Shown here one piece after another: positions 10,605 through 22,483 of a DNA stretch of 64,000 nt. Where the stretch lies: positions 744,001 through 808,000 of the forward strand of contig JAWHQI010000166.1 of NCBI GenBank assembly GCA_033032865.1, in the 5' to 3' direction. How positions within the stretch are numbered: the stretch's first letter is position 1; each line of letters opens with the position of its first letter. The translations under genes and the position numbers were made by a program. Origin of the DNA: Dactylorhiza incarnata (taxonomy: Eukaryota; Streptophyta; Magnoliopsida; Asparagales; Orchidaceae). The notes below the pieces were generated by a model, which searched no databases, was not told where the DNA came from, and saw nothing but the letters and a program-made list of their open reading frames with translations.

Positions 10605-11090
10605 ACGCCCTCAGACACGCCCGTGACCAAGGGCGTGTAATTTTAAAGATCAAATATCAACGGGACGGCTCAATTCAGATCAAATCCCGACAAATCGCTC
10701 AAGTCACGCCCGAGGTCACGCCCGTGACCAAGGGCGTGTAATTTTAAAAGCCAAATTTCCAGCTGGCAGCCGTTTTCAGGTGAAATCTCGAAGAGTTGAT
10801 CAAGTCACGCCCGTGACTCTACAAGTCACGCCCGTGTTCCAGCAGAGTCACGCCCGTGAGCCGCCAGCGTGTCACGTCTCGAAGCCGCACCCATGCTGCC
10901 GACATCAGCCAGCCATAGTCACGCCCGTGACTCACCAAGTCACGCCCGTGACATACCAAGTCACGCCCGTGTGCAGCCATGTTTGACGGCCAGACCTTCC
11001 AGAAGGCGGCGAATACAGCCGAGCAAATGTCACGCCCTAAGTCACGGCCGTGACATTCAAGTCACGCCCGTGACCTAGGGCGTGTAAAAC
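10605..11090 (+). promoter_or_regulatory. CACGCCCGTG palindrome array in U3
   Basis: Nine exact copies of CACGCCCGTG and one CACGGCCGTG variant lie in 485 bp. Five are in the longer dyad GTCACGCCCGTGAC. Three copies of GGGCGTGTAA are interleaved, giving further pairing with the CACGCCC half-sites. The array ends about 15 bp before the TATA box, which is the position of an enhancer. The binding protein, if any, is unknown. Confidence 0.8.
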
Positions 11091-11102
11091 TCAAATTTTC
11101 CC

Positions 11103-11110
11103 TATAAATA
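11103..11110 (+). promoter_or_regulatory. TATA box of Athila 5' LTR
   Basis: CCCTATAAATAGAGG is a near-consensus plant TATA box. Transcription would start about 30 bp downstream, near 11135, defining the U3/R boundary. It lies directly after the palindrome array. Confidence 0.75.
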
Positions 11111-11600
11111 GAGGGGCTCGGCTGAAGTTATTTTCATCCAAATTTTGAGTGGTTTTTGTTGTATTGTGAGTTCTTTTGAGTGATTGTGAGCTTCTCTTCT
11201 GCATTTCAGTTTAAGTTCGTTTGTAGTTTTTTTTCGTCTTCCTAGTCTAGTTGTAATGCTGATTTCAGAAATAAAATGATGTTTTTCTCATTTGGATCAT
11301 CTTCTTTTTATTAATGTTAGTGTGTGTGCGTGTATGAGTTTAGCTTTATTGCTTTCATAATTTAGTTTTATTGCTTTTATAGTTAGTTTTATTGCTTTCA
11401 TAATCTAGGTTTACTGTTTTCATAGCTTAGATTTACAAGCTTTCATAAAATAGTTTTATCGTTTTCTTTTTCGCCTTATTTTATCGCTTTCATTTTAAAC
11501 GCTTTCTTTTTCAGTTTCTTTTAGAGTGTGTGCGTGTATGAGATAGTATTTTCCTTTTTTGTAGCTTAGTTTTTATTTCAGTCTTTATATAACTGCTATA

Positions 11601-11905
11601 TACCACCCCCTTCTCAAATAAGAGGCTAATTTACTTTAGCACTTATTTAAGTCGGTTGGGACGGATATTATTTCTGCACCTTTATAAGTCTTTTCATTTC
11701 TATACCATCCCCTTCTCAAATAAGAGGCTAATTTACTTTAGCACTTATTTAAGTTGGTTGGGACGGATATTATTTCTGCACCTTTATAAGTCTTTTCATT
11801 TCTATACCACCCCCTTCTTAAATAAGAGGCTAAGAACTTTTTAGCACTTGTTTAAGGTGGTTGGGACGGATATTATTACTGTTTTTATATAAGTCTTTTT
11901 ATTTC
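11601..11905 (+). repeat. 102-bp tandem triplication in Athila 5' LTR
   Basis: Units start at 11601, 11703 and 11805 with TACCACCCCCTTCT or TACCATCCCCTTCT and contain AAATAAGAGGCTAA, TTTAAGTCGGTTGGGACGGA and a T-rich end. Units 1 and 2 are almost identical; unit 3 is more diverged. A short related sequence, GAGTGGCTAATTTTCTTTAGC, lies near 11980. Confidence 0.9.
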
Positions 11906-13003
11906 CTTTTTATCCGCTTATATCCGCTTTAATTATCAAACATGTATTTTTCAACCGATAATGCCGTCTCCATTCCGATGAGTGGCTAATTTTCTTTAGC
12001 GCACGACGTCGAAGAGCATTGGGACACAAAAATGGTTTTTCTATAAAAATTAAAACATCTCTTTCTAAAATAATTAACGCTTAAGGTTTACCCGAGAGTC
12101 ACGTTGAGTGGAGCCACATAATCGATGTGTGGTTTTCATTTCCGTTTTCGTACCTAGTTAGCCGAGAGGCTCGTATGTACGGACTGATCACTCACGGGTA
12201 AAGAGAAGTGCGCTCTACCCTCGAGAGAGGACGAGGTAACTCTTCCGAATTGGAAATAAAAACCCAATAGCGGGGTTCGTATCATAAAGCGAGTATTAAG
12301 AACATTCGATTGTAGAACGAGAGTTCGGTCGAATATTCATAATCTCAGGTGGGCGTACCCTCGAGAGAGGAGCGTTCATAATTATGGAACCTCCACGGCC
12401 AAGTCATCTTAATATTTTGAAAAGTCATCACTTTTAATTCTACGAAAAATCTATTTTCGTCTCAAGGTAATTCGACGTCGCGCGCTATATTTCTCATCAC
12501 TTAGAACTCTAGTAAATCGCTTAAATCATCTTTCGCATTTTATCATTTAGAACTCTAGTTAAATCAACTAAAAATATTATTCCGATAAAATAATAGTTCG
12601 TCCCTCGAAGTAGCATAATCAACACGACCCGCGGAAATATACGATCCCGATATTTTCTAAAAATATCCTGTATTACTTGCGATAAGGTATACTTGCCTTT
12701 ATCAAATGATTAATTTGGACTAAAAATTCAAACACAGCTTTTCAAACTCATTTAGTGCAAAACTCTCCTTTTCTACTATTCAATTCAATAGAATTCGGCA
12801 TTGTAGCCGAAGCGTAATTGTCAATATTCCGAAAGAAGAAAAAGATCGTTACTTCTATCCTTCGATAGGATAACGGTTAATTTCTCAAAGTAGGAGTACT
12901 TGCGAGACTCTTCGAAAATATCCGCCAATTCTAAACTCTTAATATAAAGGTTATCTTTTATTTATAAAACAAAAAGAAGAAGCCCAAGTAATCACCAAGT
13001 TTT

Positions 13004-13023
13004 TGGCGCCGTTGCCGGGGATC
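13004..13023 (+). other. Primer binding site, tRNA-Asp type
   Basis: TGGCGCCGTTGCCGGGGATC, 6 bases after the LTR end, is complementary to the 3' end of plant tRNA-Asp(GTC). This primer choice is typical of Athila-type elements. A purine/A-rich leader of about 210 bp follows up to the gag-pol ATG. Confidence 0.92.
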
Positions 13024-13233
13024 TTTGTGTTGTTATTTGAAAGTAGGAACTGCTATTAATTTTATTCCTTATCTATATATTACAAAAAAAAAAAGGCACA
13101 AAGAAAAAAAAGAGGTTACAAAACTAATAAAAAAAAAAAAAAAATTTATATAAATATAAAAACTTATATTATATTAAAAAAAAAAATATAATAATAATAA
13201 AACAGAAAATCCAAAAATATTATTTTTTAGTTT

Positions 13234-16200
13234 ATGACCCGAGGAAACTCCTCGGACGATTCGACTATTCCTTTTGACCCCGAAATCGAGCGCACTCTTC
13301 GTGAGCGCATCCGATCTCGTGATCAAAACTTACTCGAAACCCCCGAAGAGTCAATCAGAGATACTGTAAATATGGGCGATCCAATTCCAAATGCGGCCCC
13401 GGCCCGGACCATGGCATATTATGCCCGGCCGAATTTGGAAGATACAGGATCCAGTATTACTCGCCCGACAGTTAATAATAATAATTTTGAAATAAAATCC
13501 AGCATAATTCAAATGGTACAACAGTCGATTCAGTTCGACGGTTTGCCAGATGAGGACCCAAATCAGCACCTTTCAAACTTTTTAGAAATATGCGACACCT
13601 TTAAAATTAATGGCGTCACTGATGACGCCATTCGTTTACGCTTATTTCCATTTTCGCTACGGTCAAAGGCCAAATCATGGTTGACTTCTCTTCCGAGAGG
13701 GTCCATAACCACGTGGGCCCAATTGACGGAATTTTTCTTAACTAAGTATTTTCCTCCGTCAAAAACCGCAAAACTACGCACGGATATCACATCCTTTGTG
13801 CAATTCGATTCCGAGTCTCTTTATGAGACTTGGGAGCGTTTTAAGGAATATTTGCGTAGGTGTCCTCATCACGCGCTACCAACTTGGCTACAGGTCCAAA
13901 CGATTTATAATGGTTTAAATTTTTCTACACGGCAGATGATTGATGCGGCTTCCGGGGGAACGTTAAACAACAAAACCCCAGAGACCGCTCAAGCTCTGAT
14001 CGACGAAATGGCCATGAATGCGTACCAATGGAACGTGCCAAGGTCGCGTCCTACTAAACCGGCTGGTCTTTTTGAAGTGGACGCCACTACTTTCTTAGCC
14101 TCACAGGTAGAGCGGCTAAGTAAGCAGGTGGCGGAGATGACTGTTTCCTCCTCCACTCCCGCTTGGAATAATAATAATAATAATAATAACGTAATCGAAG
14201 AATCGGTGGATTACCTCGGTAATCCGGTTAGGCCCCCCTTCAACCCTAATAACAACCCGTATAGTAATACTTATAATCTAGGTTGGAGGAGCCACCCTAA
14301 TTTCTCCTGGAGCAATCCTAACAATGCTCAGAGGCCCCCAAATATGAATCCTCAGGGATTTCCGCAAGGATTTCCGCAGGGATTCCAGCCTCCTCCTCCA
14401 AAACCTTCGCCGCTCGAAGATATTTTGTCTAAATACATCGCGTCCAACGATTCAAATATCCGGAATCTTACCGGATCGATTAAAAGCTTGGAAAACCAGG
14501 TTGGACAACTTGCAAAGATGGTCTCCGAGCGGCCATACGGAGCTTTACCAGGGAATACAGAGCCAAACCCAAGGGAAAATGCCAACGCTATAACCCTTCG
14601 AAGCGGCAAGGAGGTCGTCTCCCCATTGCGGGTTGAGCCTAAGGTATGCATTTCGCCTCCGACCCCTCCACCCTCTTCTTCGATTCTAATTGCTCCAGCT
14701 TCTCCGGTTGTGCCAAATGTTTCGAGTCCTCGAATTCCTTACCCGTCTAAAATTAATAAAGAGAAGGAGGACGAAAATTATCAAAAATTTTTGCGTATTT
14801 TAAAACAAATTCAAATAAACGTCCCCTTCTGCGAGGCACTCTCCCAAATGCCGAAATATGCGAAATATCTTAAAGAGTTGCTTTCTAATAAAAAGCGACT
14901 CGAGGATGTTTCGCGTGTTTCCCTTAATGCGGAATGTTCGGCTGTTCTCCTTAACAAATTGCCGCCAAAACTAAACGACCCGGGACGGTTCTCCATCCCG
15001 TGTCTCTTTGGCAATATGTTAATAAAGTACGCTCTTGCAGACTTAGGCGCCAGCATCAATTTGATGCCTTTTTCTCTTTTCAAAAAACTCAATTTAGGCG
15101 TCCCGAGTCCGACAAAAATGAGCATCCAACTCGCGGATCGCTCGGTAAAGTACCCAATCGGGGTAGCGGAAGATGTTCTGGTCATGGTTGACAAGTTTAT
15201 CTTCCCGGTAGACTTTGTCATCCTGGACATAGAGGAGGACGTCGAGGTACCCATCATCCTCGGTCGCCCCTTTCTCGCAACCTCCCGTGCGTTAATCGAT
15301 GTCAGTAACGGTCGCCTCCTCCTTCGAGTTGGAGACGACGAAGTTACTTTACATATCAACCCCTCCATGCGGAACTCACTATCGAATGATGATTCCTGTT
15401 TCAATTTGGAATCCGCGTTTGTGGACGAGTGTTCTTCTCTTTCAGAATTGCTATCCTTAATGATAGACGATTCGGATCTGGCGAATCAACCTCCTTTAGA
15501 AGAATTACCGCCAGATTCGCCTTTCGAGCCTTTCGACTCGAAAGATTTAAAAATCTCCACTTCCTACGAAGAACCTCCGGTCTTGGAGCTTAAACAACTC
15601 CCCGACCATCTAAAATATGCTTTTCTAGCCGCGAACTTAAAGCTTCCGGTTATAATATCTTCTACTTTAACTGATTCAGAAACATCCGAATTGGTTGAAG
15701 TTTTATCTAAACATCGCCGTGCAATTGCATGGCAAATTTCCGATATCAGGGGAATTAACCCCTCATTCTGCTCCCACAAAATTTTTCTCGAAGAAAACCC
15801 CCGCAAAACAATTCAGCCTCAACGACGACTTAACCCGAACATGCGGGAAGTCGTTAAGACTGAAATTATTAAACTCCTTGATGCGGGGATTATCTATCCT
15901 ATTTCCGACAGTACGTGGGTAAGCCCCGTACAAGTCGTCCCGAAAAAGGGCGGTATAACGGTCGTGGCAAACACGAATAACGAATTAATCCCAACTCGTA
16001 CTGTTACGGGTTGGAGGGTGTGCATCGACTACAGAAAACTAAACGATGCCACCAGAAAAGACCACTTTCCGTTACCGTTTATTGATCAAATCTTAGAGCG
16101 TCTCTCCGGTCACCCTTTTTATTGCTTCCTTGATGGTCTCTCGGGATTTTTCCAAATCCCTATTTCACCCGAGGACCAAGAAAAAACGACTTTTACTTGC

Positions 16201-18495
16201 CCTTTCGGCACCTTCGCATATCGGAGGATGCCGTTTGGCCTCTGTAACGCGCCAGCTACATTCCAAAGATGTATGCTGGCAATATTTGGCGAGCTAGTAG
16301 AAGACATAATGGAAGTCTTCATGGATGACTTCTCCGTCTTTGGAAACTCTTTTAAAAATTGTTTAAAAAATTTAGATAGAGTCCTCCAACGGTGCGAGGA
16401 GACGAACTTAGTCTTGAACTGGGAGAAATGCAACTTCATGGTCCGAGAGGGTTTAGTCCTCGGCCATAAAATTTCTTCCAAGGGGATGGAGGTCGATAAG
16501 GCCAAAGTCGCTATAATTGAACAACTTCCTGTTCCTTCGAACGTCAAATCAATTAGAAGTTTTCTTGGCCACGCAGGTTTTTATCGGCGGTTCATTCAAG
16601 ATTTTTCAAAAATAACCAAACCGCTAACTCACCTCCTGGAAAAAGATTCCCCATTCATTTTTGACACGGCCTGCGTAGAGGCGTTTAATTTTATTAAAAA
16701 GCAACTTATCAATTCTCCAATTCTGGTGGCGCCAGATTGGTCTCTTCCGTTTGAAATTATGTGCGACGCGAGCGATATCGCAGTAGGAGCTGTCTTAGGC
16801 CAACGCGTAAATAAATATTTTCATCCAATATATTACGCTTCTCGCACACTCAATGCCGCACAGGCTAACTACACCACAACGGAAAAGGAACTTCTCGCCG
16901 TCATCTTTGCTTTTGATAAATTCCGACCCTACGTAACCCTTTCACATGTAATCGTTTTCACTGATCACTCCGCCTTGAAATATCTTTTGGCCAAAGTTGA
17001 TGCTAAGCCTCGCTTACTTCGATGGATCCTCCTTTTACAGGAATTTGACTTAGAGATCCGGGATAAGAAGGGGGCTGAAAATTTAGCAGCCGACCACCTC
17101 TCACGTTTAGAACACCCCGTCGCAGAAGCGCTCGTCGAACCCGAAATAGACGATCGATTTCCTGAGGAGCGACTTTTAATCATAAATAATACCAAAACTT
17201 CTTCTACCCCTTGGTTCGCAGATTACGCGAACTATTTAGTCGCGCGGGTCCTTCCAAAAGATTTTTCGACTCAGCAGAAGAAGAAATTCTTCTCTGACTT
17301 AAAAAACTACTTTTGGGAGGACCCCTTTCTCTTTCGAGTCTGCGCAGACCAAGTGATACGAAGATGTGTTTCCAGCGAGGAGGGTGCGCAAATATTGCGA
17401 CACTGCCATGAGGGGCCGGCTGGAGGGCATTATCAAGCCAACCGGACCGCGCGGAAAGCGTTAGAGTCAGGCTTTTATTGGCCCACTCTCTTTAAGGATG
17501 CTCACACTTTTGTGAGTATATGCGATAGCTGCCAGCGGTCGGGTAACATCTCCCGTCGTGACGAGATGCCCCAAAATTTTTATTTAGAATGCGAAATTTT
17601 CGATTTGTGGGGCATAGACTTTGTAGGCCCCCTACCTCCTTCTTTTAATAATCGCTATATCTTAGTGGCGGTCGACTATGTATCTAGGTGGGCGGAAGCG
17701 CAAGCTCTGCCCACCAATGATGCGCGAGTCGTCGTCCATTTTCTAAAAAAATTATTTTCTCGCTTTGGCACGCCCCGTGCAATAGTAAGTGATAGGGGCA
17801 CGCACTTCTGCAATGCCCAGTTTTCAAAAATTTTATCTAAATACGGCGTCACGCATAAGCTCGCCACCGCCTATCACCCCCAAACGAGCGGCCAAGTAGA
17901 GGTAGTAAATCGCGAGATAAAACGCATTCTGGAAAAAACCGTCTCTTTAAATAGGAAGGATTGGTCCTCAAAACTCGACGACGCGTTATGGGCGTATCGT
18001 ACGGCATACAAGACCGCTATCGGTTGTACGCCCTATCGATTAGTCTACGGCAAAGCGTGCCATTTACCGGTAGAATTAGAACACCGCGCTTTTTGGGCCT
18101 TAAAATTTTTAAATCTCGATTCGAACTTAGCCTCCGAGAATAGGAAATTCCAACTCAATGAACTCGATGAATGGCGTGCGAACGCTTATGAGAGTAATAA
18201 ATTTTATAAGGAGCGTTCTAAGTTCTACCACGATCGAAAAATTAAATTTCCAAAAACTTTCGCGCCGGGCGATCTTGTCCTTCTTTATAATTCACGTCTT
18301 CGTCTTTTTCCGGGTAAGCTCAAATCCCGCTGGTCCGGCCCCTTTGCAGTCAAAGAGGTTTGGCCGTATGGGACCGTTCTTATCTCTCACCCCGAAAAAG
18401 GCGATTTTAAAGTCAACGGCCACCGTTTAAAACTATATCTTGCGGGCGATCCGGTGGACGGACACACAGAATCTTTAACCCTCCCCAATTTATAA
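13234..18495 (+). CDS. Athila-type gag-pol polyprotein, intact 1753-aa frame
   Basis: One uninterrupted frame encodes Gag, protease, reverse transcriptase, RNase H and integrase. Approximate domains: Gag core 85-270; an Asn run at 312-319; an NPYSNTYN tail near 343; protease near 575-690 with DLGAS at about 601 (Athila elements often have DLG for the usual DTG/DSG); RT 885-1065 with FLDGLSGF near 965 and FMDDFS at 1029-1034; RNase H 1170-1260 with acidic residues in CDASD, TEKEL and FTDHSAL; integrase from about 1390, with a C-X2-C in CDSCQ and catalytic D/D/E in GIDFVGP (about 1462), SDRGTHF (about 1519) and the VEVVNREI region (about 1555). The C-terminus has a GPY/F-like WSGPFAV-WPYGTV. 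No C-X2-C-X4-H-X4-C knuckle is seen in Gag. The first ATG after the leader was taken as start. No separate env ORF follows. Confidence 0.95.
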   Translation: MTRGNSSDDSTIPFDPEIERTLRERIRSRDQNLLETPEESIRDTVNMGDPIPNAAPARTMAYYARPNLEDTGSSITRPTVNNNNFEIKSSIIQMVQQSIQFDGLPDEDPNQHLSNFLEICDTFKINGVTDDAIRLRLFPFSLRSKAKSWLTSLPRGSITTWAQLTEFFLTKYFPPSKTAKLRTDITSFVQFDSESLYETWERFKEYLRRCPHHALPTWLQVQTIYNGLNFSTRQMIDAASGGTLNNKTPETAQALIDEMAMNAYQWNVPRSRPTKPAGLFEVDATTFLASQVERLSKQVAEMTVSSSTPAWNNNNNNNNVIEESVDYLGNPVRPPFNPNNNPYSNTYNLGWRSHPNFSWSNPNNAQRPPNMNPQGFPQGFPQGFQPPPPKPSPLEDILSKYIASNDSNIRNLTGSIKSLENQVGQLAKMVSERPYGALPGNTEPNPRENANAITLRSGKEVVSPLRVEPKVCISPPTPPPSSSILIAPASPVVPNVSSPRIPYPSKINKEKEDENYQKFLRILKQIQINVPFCEALSQMPKYAKYLKELLSNKKRLEDVSRVSLNAECSAVLLNKLPPKLNDPGRFSIPCLFGNMLIKYALADLGASINLMPFSLFKKLNLGVPSPTKMSIQLADRSVKYPIGVAEDVLVMVDKFIFPVDFVILDIEEDVEVPIILGRPFLATSRALIDVSNGRLLLRVGDDEVTLHINPSMRNSLSNDDSCFNLESAFVDECSSLSELLSLMIDDSDLANQPPLEELPPDSPFEPFDSKDLKISTSYEEPPVLELKQLPDHLKYAFLAANLKLPVIISSTLTDSETSELVEVLSKHRRAIAWQISDIRGINPSFCSHKIFLEENPRKTIQPQRRLNPNMREVVKTEIIKLLDAGIIYPISDSTWVSPVQVVPKKGGITVVANTNNELIPTRTVTGWRVCIDYRKLNDATRKDHFPLPFIDQILERLSGHPFYCFLDGLSGFFQIPISPEDQEKTTFTCPFGTFAYRRMPFGLCNAPATFQRCMLAIFGELVEDIMEVFMDDFSVFGNSFKNCLKNLDRVLQRCEETNLVLNWEKCNFMVREGLVLGHKISSKGMEVDKAKVAIIEQLPVPSNVKSIRSFLGHAGFYRRFIQDFSKITKPLTHLLEKDSPFIFDTACVEAFNFIKKQLINSPILVAPDWSLPFEIMCDASDIAVGAVLGQRVNKYFHPIYYASRTLNAAQANYTTTEKELLAVIFAFDKFRPYVTLSHVIVFTDHSALKYLLAKVDAKPRLLRWILLLQEFDLEIRDKKGAENLAADHLSRLEHPVAEALVEPEIDDRFPEERLLIINNTKTSSTPWFADYANYLVARVLPKDFSTQQKKKFFSDLKNYFWEDPFLFRVCADQVIRRCVSSEEGAQILRHCHEGPAGGHYQANRTARKALESGFYWPTLFKDAHTFVSICDSCQRSGNISRRDEMPQNFYLECEIFDLWGIDFVGPLPPSFNNRYILVAVDYVSRWAEAQALPTNDARVVVHFLKKLFSRFGTPRAIVSDRGTHFCNAQFSKILSKYGVTHKLATAYHPQTSGQVEVVNREIKRILEKTVSLNRKDWSSKLDDALWAYRTAYKTAIGCTPYRLVYGKACHLPVELEHRAFWALKFLNLDSNLASENRKFQLNELDEWRANAYESNKFYKERSKFYHDRKIKFPKTFAPGDLVLLYNSRLRLFPGKLKSRWSGPFAVKEVWPYGTVLISHPEKGDFKVNGHRLKLYLAGDPVDGHTESLTLPNL

Positions 18496-18708
18496 TCTCA
18501 CCACGCCAAATGCGTCAAGCTACGCGACGGTAAACAAAGCGCTCGTGGGAGGCACCCCATATTTATCTAATATTTTTATTATGCTTTTTCTCTATTTTTG
18601 CAGGGTTTCTTCCGACCCCGCCAGCTTTACTTCAGGGAAGCCTTTTTGCTTCCTTTTTCCTTTTGTATATATTGCATTGTTATTTTCCCTTCTTCATACT
18701 TACATTAC

Positions 18709-18746
18709 AACATTGGGGACAATGTTGGGTTTTACGTATGGGGGTG
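18709..18746 (+). other. Inverted repeat plus internal PPT-like sequence
   Basis: AACATTG-GGGA-CAATGTT forms a perfect 7-bp stem (18709-18726). Twelve bases later comes TATGGGGGTG (18737-18746), almost identical to the terminal polypurine tract TATGGGGGTA at 19911-19920. A second plus-strand priming site downstream of pol is a plausible role; this is inference. Confidence 0.55.
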
Positions 18747-18759
18747 TATTTCCCGTTTT

Positions 18760-18760
<1 letters not shown>

Positions 18761-18801
<41 letters not shown>

Positions 18802-18895
18802 ATATGTATTTTTTGTAGTTGAAAAAAAAAAAAAAAAAAATAACAAAAAAAAAAAAAAAAAAAAACAAAAAAAAAATAATAAAAGCAAAAAACTC
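18761..18895 (+). repeat. A-rich homopolymer tracts
   Basis: A run of about 39 A at 18761-18799 is followed by runs of 18-21 A separated by a few T, G and C up to about 18890. Lysine-rich and phenylalanine-rich frames across it are spurious. Such runs are prone to assembly and replication slippage. Confidence 0.9.
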
Positions 18896-19303
18896 CAAAA
18901 ATAATAAACCCTACTTTACTTTTATTCTTAAAGCATTTAGTTTCGAGAGTATATGTTTGTGGATTTTCATAATCGCTCGTTTTACTATTTGTTTGTTTAT
19001 CTAAGATCGATAGATTTAAACGTTCGGGGTTACGTTTTAAAGAATATCTTGTGTTTTTAATTTAAATAGAGGCTTTGTTATCAAGCACTACTTCTACTAG
19101 CTAAAATAGAGACATGTGTATTATGTTAGCAAAACAACTTTAGACTGCAATTATCCCTACTTTATGTCTTCAGGAATCTAGGAATATTCAACTTACTAAG
19201 GTTGCTCTCAAAACTTTTTTTTATTATTCTAGAATTTCTCTTGAAAACCCCTTGTATACACCAATTTAGCATGGCAAAAACACAAAAAGAAGAAAAAAAA
19301 AAG

Positions 19304-19415
19304 ATCTTATGTCAATGGGAATACAAAAATTCCGTAAACATAGGCACCCAATATTTGTTAAAAGAAATCCTATGTCAATGGGAATTGCAAATTCCGTAAA
19401 CACAGGCATTGGGTT
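19304..19415 (+). repeat. 63-bp tandem duplication before the PPT
   Basis: Two units share CTTATGTCAATGGGAAT or CCTATGTCAATGGGAAT, then ATTCCGTAAACATAGGCA or ATTCCGTAAACACAGGCA, 63 bp apart. In unit 1 GGGAAT...ATTCC and TATG...CATA can pair, so each unit is a potential hairpin. Function unknown. Confidence 0.65.
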
Positions 19416-19908
19416 AATTAAAAAGGTCAATTTTCCCTCGTCCCTCGTACACCAACGATTGGAGTCAAAGGAAACTTTATAAGAGGGGTGAGATGATACA
19501 ATTCATCACCCCTAATCCAAGTACTCTTCTATTTGCCAAGGCTTTTTTCCCCCTTTTCCCTTAACCAAATTATTGTTTCTAGTTCTAATTCAAAAAATCA
19601 TTTGAGAGCATAATTAGTAACTTATATTTTTCCTTTATGTTTCTTTAAACAAAGGTTATTATAATTTCGATCTAATCTCGTTTACTAATGATTGCAATTT
19701 TGTTTGCTATTTGGTTAATTAAGAAGTCTTTTGGCCAGGACATTTCTTCTACTTAAATCATTTGCATAATTTAGGACTTAACTCTTATTACTCCGAATTT
19801 TTATTTTTCAGTCTCTTATGATTAAAATAAAACGATAGCCAAAAATTAGAACTTATGTTAATCCCGTATAGATCTCTCTTACTTTTGCCCTGGAATAGCA
19901 AAAGCTTA

Positions 19909-19922
19909 AGTATGGGGGTATT
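19909..19922 (+). other. Terminal polypurine tract
   Basis: AGTATGGGGGTATT lies directly before the right LTR (19923). It is the expected primer site for plus-strand DNA synthesis. Confidence 0.85.
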
Positions 19923-22483
19923 TGATAAGTAATAAAATATATGTATTTTTGGTATAAGTATTAGTATAGTTTTAATTAATATTGTGAATTTTCTATGTAA
20001 ATTAATGAATAAATTGCTTCTTTATTATTTCTGGTTTCTAACTTAGTTTTATTTTTGTTTTTGCAATTTTTTGCAAAATTTTCACAGGTCACGCCCTCAG
20101 ACACGCCCGTGACCAAGGGCGTGTAATTTTAAAGATCAAATATCAACGGGACGGCTCAATTCAGATCAAATCCCGACAAATCGCTCAAGTCACGCCCGAG
20201 GTCACGCCCGTGACCAAGGGCGTGTAATTTTAAAAGCCAAATTTCCAGCTGGCAGCCGTTTTCAGGTGAAATCTCGAAGAGTTGATCAAGTCACGCCCGT
20301 GACTCTACAAGTCACGCCCGTGTTCCAGCAGAGTCACGCCCGTGAGCCGCCAGCGTGTCACGTCTCGAAGCCGCACCCATGCTGCCGACATCAGCCAGCC
20401 ATAGTCACGCCCGTGACTCACCAAGTCACGCCCGTGACATACCAAGTCACGCCCGTGTGCAGCCATGTTTGACGGCCAGACCTTCCAGAAGGCGGCGAAT
20501 ACAGCCGAGCAAATGTCACGCCCTAAGTCACGGCCGTGACATTCAAGTCACGCCCGTGACCTAGGGCGTGTAAAACTCAAATTTTCCCTATAAATAGAGG
20601 GGCTCGGCTGAAGTTATTTTCATCCAAATTTTGAGTGGTTTTTGTTGTATTGTGAGTTCTTTTGAGTGATTGTGAGCTTCTCTTCTGCATTTCAGTTTAA
20701 GTTCGTTTGTAGTTTTTTTTCGTCTTCCTAGTCTAGTTGTAATGCTGATTTCAGAAATAAAATGATGTTTTTCTCATTTGGATCATCTTCTTTTTATTAA
20801 TGTTAGTGTGTGTGCGTGTATGAGTTTAGCTTTATTGCTTTCATAATTTAGTTTTATTGCTTTTATAGTTAGTTTTATTGCTTTCATAATCTAGGTTTAC
20901 TGTTTTCATAGCTTAGATTTACAAGCTTTCATAAAATAGTTTTATCGTTTTCTTTTTCGCCTTATTTTATCGCTTTCATTTTAAACGCTTTCTTTTTCAG
21001 TTTCTTTTAGAGTGTGTGCGTGTATGAGATAGTATTTTCCTTTTTTGTAGCTTAGTTTTTATTTCAGTCTTTATATAACTGCTATATACCACCCCCTTCT
21101 CAAATAAGAGGCTAATTTACTTTAGCACTTATTTAAGTCGGTTGGGACGGATATTATTTCTGCACCTTTATAAGTCTTTTCATTTCTATACCATCCCCTT
21201 CTCAAATAAGAGGCTAATTTACTTTAGCACTTATTTAAGTTGGTTGGGACGGATATTATTTCTGCACCTTTATAAGTCTTTTCATTTCTATACCACCCCC
21301 TTCTTAAATAAGAGGCTAAGAACTTTTTAGCACTTGTTTAAGGTGGTTGGGACGGATATTATTACTGTTTTTATATAAGTCTTTTTATTTCCTTTTTATC
21401 CGCTTATATCCGCTTTAATTATCAAACATGTATTTTTCAACCGATAATGCCGTCTCCATTCCGATGAGTGGCTAATTTTCTTTAGCGCACGACGTCGAAG
21501 AGCATTGGGACACAAAAATGGTTTTTCTATAAAAATTAAAACATCTCTTTCTAAAATAATTAACGCTTAAGGTTTACCCGAGAGTCACGTTGAGTGGAGC
21601 CACATAATCGATGTGTGGTTTTCATTTCCGTTTTCGTACCTAGTTAGCCGAGAGGCTCGTATGTACGGACTGATCACTCACGGGTAAAGAGAAGTGCGCT
21701 CTACCCTCGAGAGAGGACGAGGTAACTCTTCCGAATTGGAAATAAAAACCCAATAGCGGGGTTCGTATCATAAAGCGAGTATTAAGAACATTCGATTGTA
21801 GAACGAGAGTTCGGTCGAATATTCATAATCTCAGGTGGGCGTACCCTCGAGAGAGGAGCGTTCATAATTATGGAACCTCCACGGCCAAGTCATCTTAATA
21901 TTTTGAAAAGTCATCACTTTTAATTCTACGAAAAATCTATTTTCGTCTCAAGGTAATTCGACGTCGCGCGCTATATTTCTCATCACTTAGAACTCTAGTA
22001 AATCGCTTAAATCATCTTTCGCATTTTATCATTTAGAACTCTAGTTAAATCAACTAAAAATATTATTCCGATAAAATAATAGTTCGTCCCTCGAAGTAGC
22101 ATAATCAACACGACCCGCGGAAATATACGATCCCGATATTTTCTAAAAATATCCTGTATTACTTGCGATAAGGTATACTTGCCTTTATCAAATGATTAAT
22201 TTGGACTAAAAATTCAAACACAGCTTTTCAAACTCATTTAGTGCAAAACTCTCCTTTTCTACTATTCAATTCAATAGAATTCGGCATTGTAGCCGAAGCG
22301 TAATTGTCAATATTCCGAAAGAAGAAAAAGATCGTTACTTCTATCCTTCGATAGGATAACGGTTAATTTCTCAAAGTAGGAGTACTTGCGAGACTCTTCG
22401 AAAATATCCGCCAATTCTAAACTCTTAATATAAAGGTTATCTTTTATTTATAAAACAAAAAGAAGAAGCCCAAGTAATCACCA
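19923..22483 (+). repeat. 3' LTR of the Athila-type element
   Basis: 2561 bp, same termini as the 5' LTR (TGATAAG...ATCACCA) and no difference found in the segments compared. The palindrome array is at 20091-20576, the TATA box at 20589-20596 and the 102-bp triplication at 21087-21391. Confidence 0.95.
20589..20596 (+). promoter_or_regulatory. TATA box of Athila 3' LTR
   Basis: Same CCCTATAAATAGAGG context as in the 5' LTR. From the 3' LTR it could drive read-out transcription into the chromovirus integrase remnant downstream. Confidence 0.65.

Larger units (their letters stand above)
10437..12997 (+). repeat. 5' LTR of the Athila-type element
   Basis: Starts TGATAAGTAATAAAAT and ends CAAGTAATCACCA. 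U3 carries a palindrome array, then a TATA box, then about 1.9 kb of R/U5 with a 102-bp triplication and two copies of ACCCTCGAGAGAGGA near 12220 and 12360. No open frame of note. Confidence 0.95.
18496..19908 (+). other. Athila 3' non-coding region
   Basis: About 1.4 kb between the pol stop and the terminal polypurine tract. It holds an inverted repeat with a PPT-like sequence, A-rich runs and a 63-bp duplication, all listed separately, but no ORF. Many Athila elements carry an env-like ORF here; it is absent or lost in this one. Confidence 0.85.
10437..22483 (+). mobile_element. Complete Athila-type Ty3/gypsy retrotransposon
   Basis: The element is 12,047 bp: a 2561-bp LTR, tRNA-Asp primer binding site, a 1753-codon gag-pol frame, about 1.4 kb of 3' non-coding sequence, a polypurine tract and a second 2561-bp LTR. 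The LTRs have a constant 9486-bp offset and were identical in every segment I compared by eye. The target duplication GAGAT is perfect. All this points to a very recent insertion that may still be active. The Athila assignment rests on the tRNA-Asp PBS, the DLGAS protease, the FMDDF reverse transcriptase and the [12 protein letters not shown] Gag tail. Confidence 0.95.

Noticed and set aside
10605..11090. CRISPR-like array of regularly spaced short repeats
   Set aside because: Spacing is irregular, the repeats are 10-14 bp palindromes in an LTR U3, and this is plant nuclear DNA.
13004..13023. tRNA-Asp gene
   Set aside because: Only the 20-nt complement of the tRNA 3' end is present, directly after an LTR; it is a primer binding site.
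18680..19004. Lysine-rich and phenylalanine-rich frames
   Set aside because: They are translations of long A/T homopolymers in the Athila 3' region.
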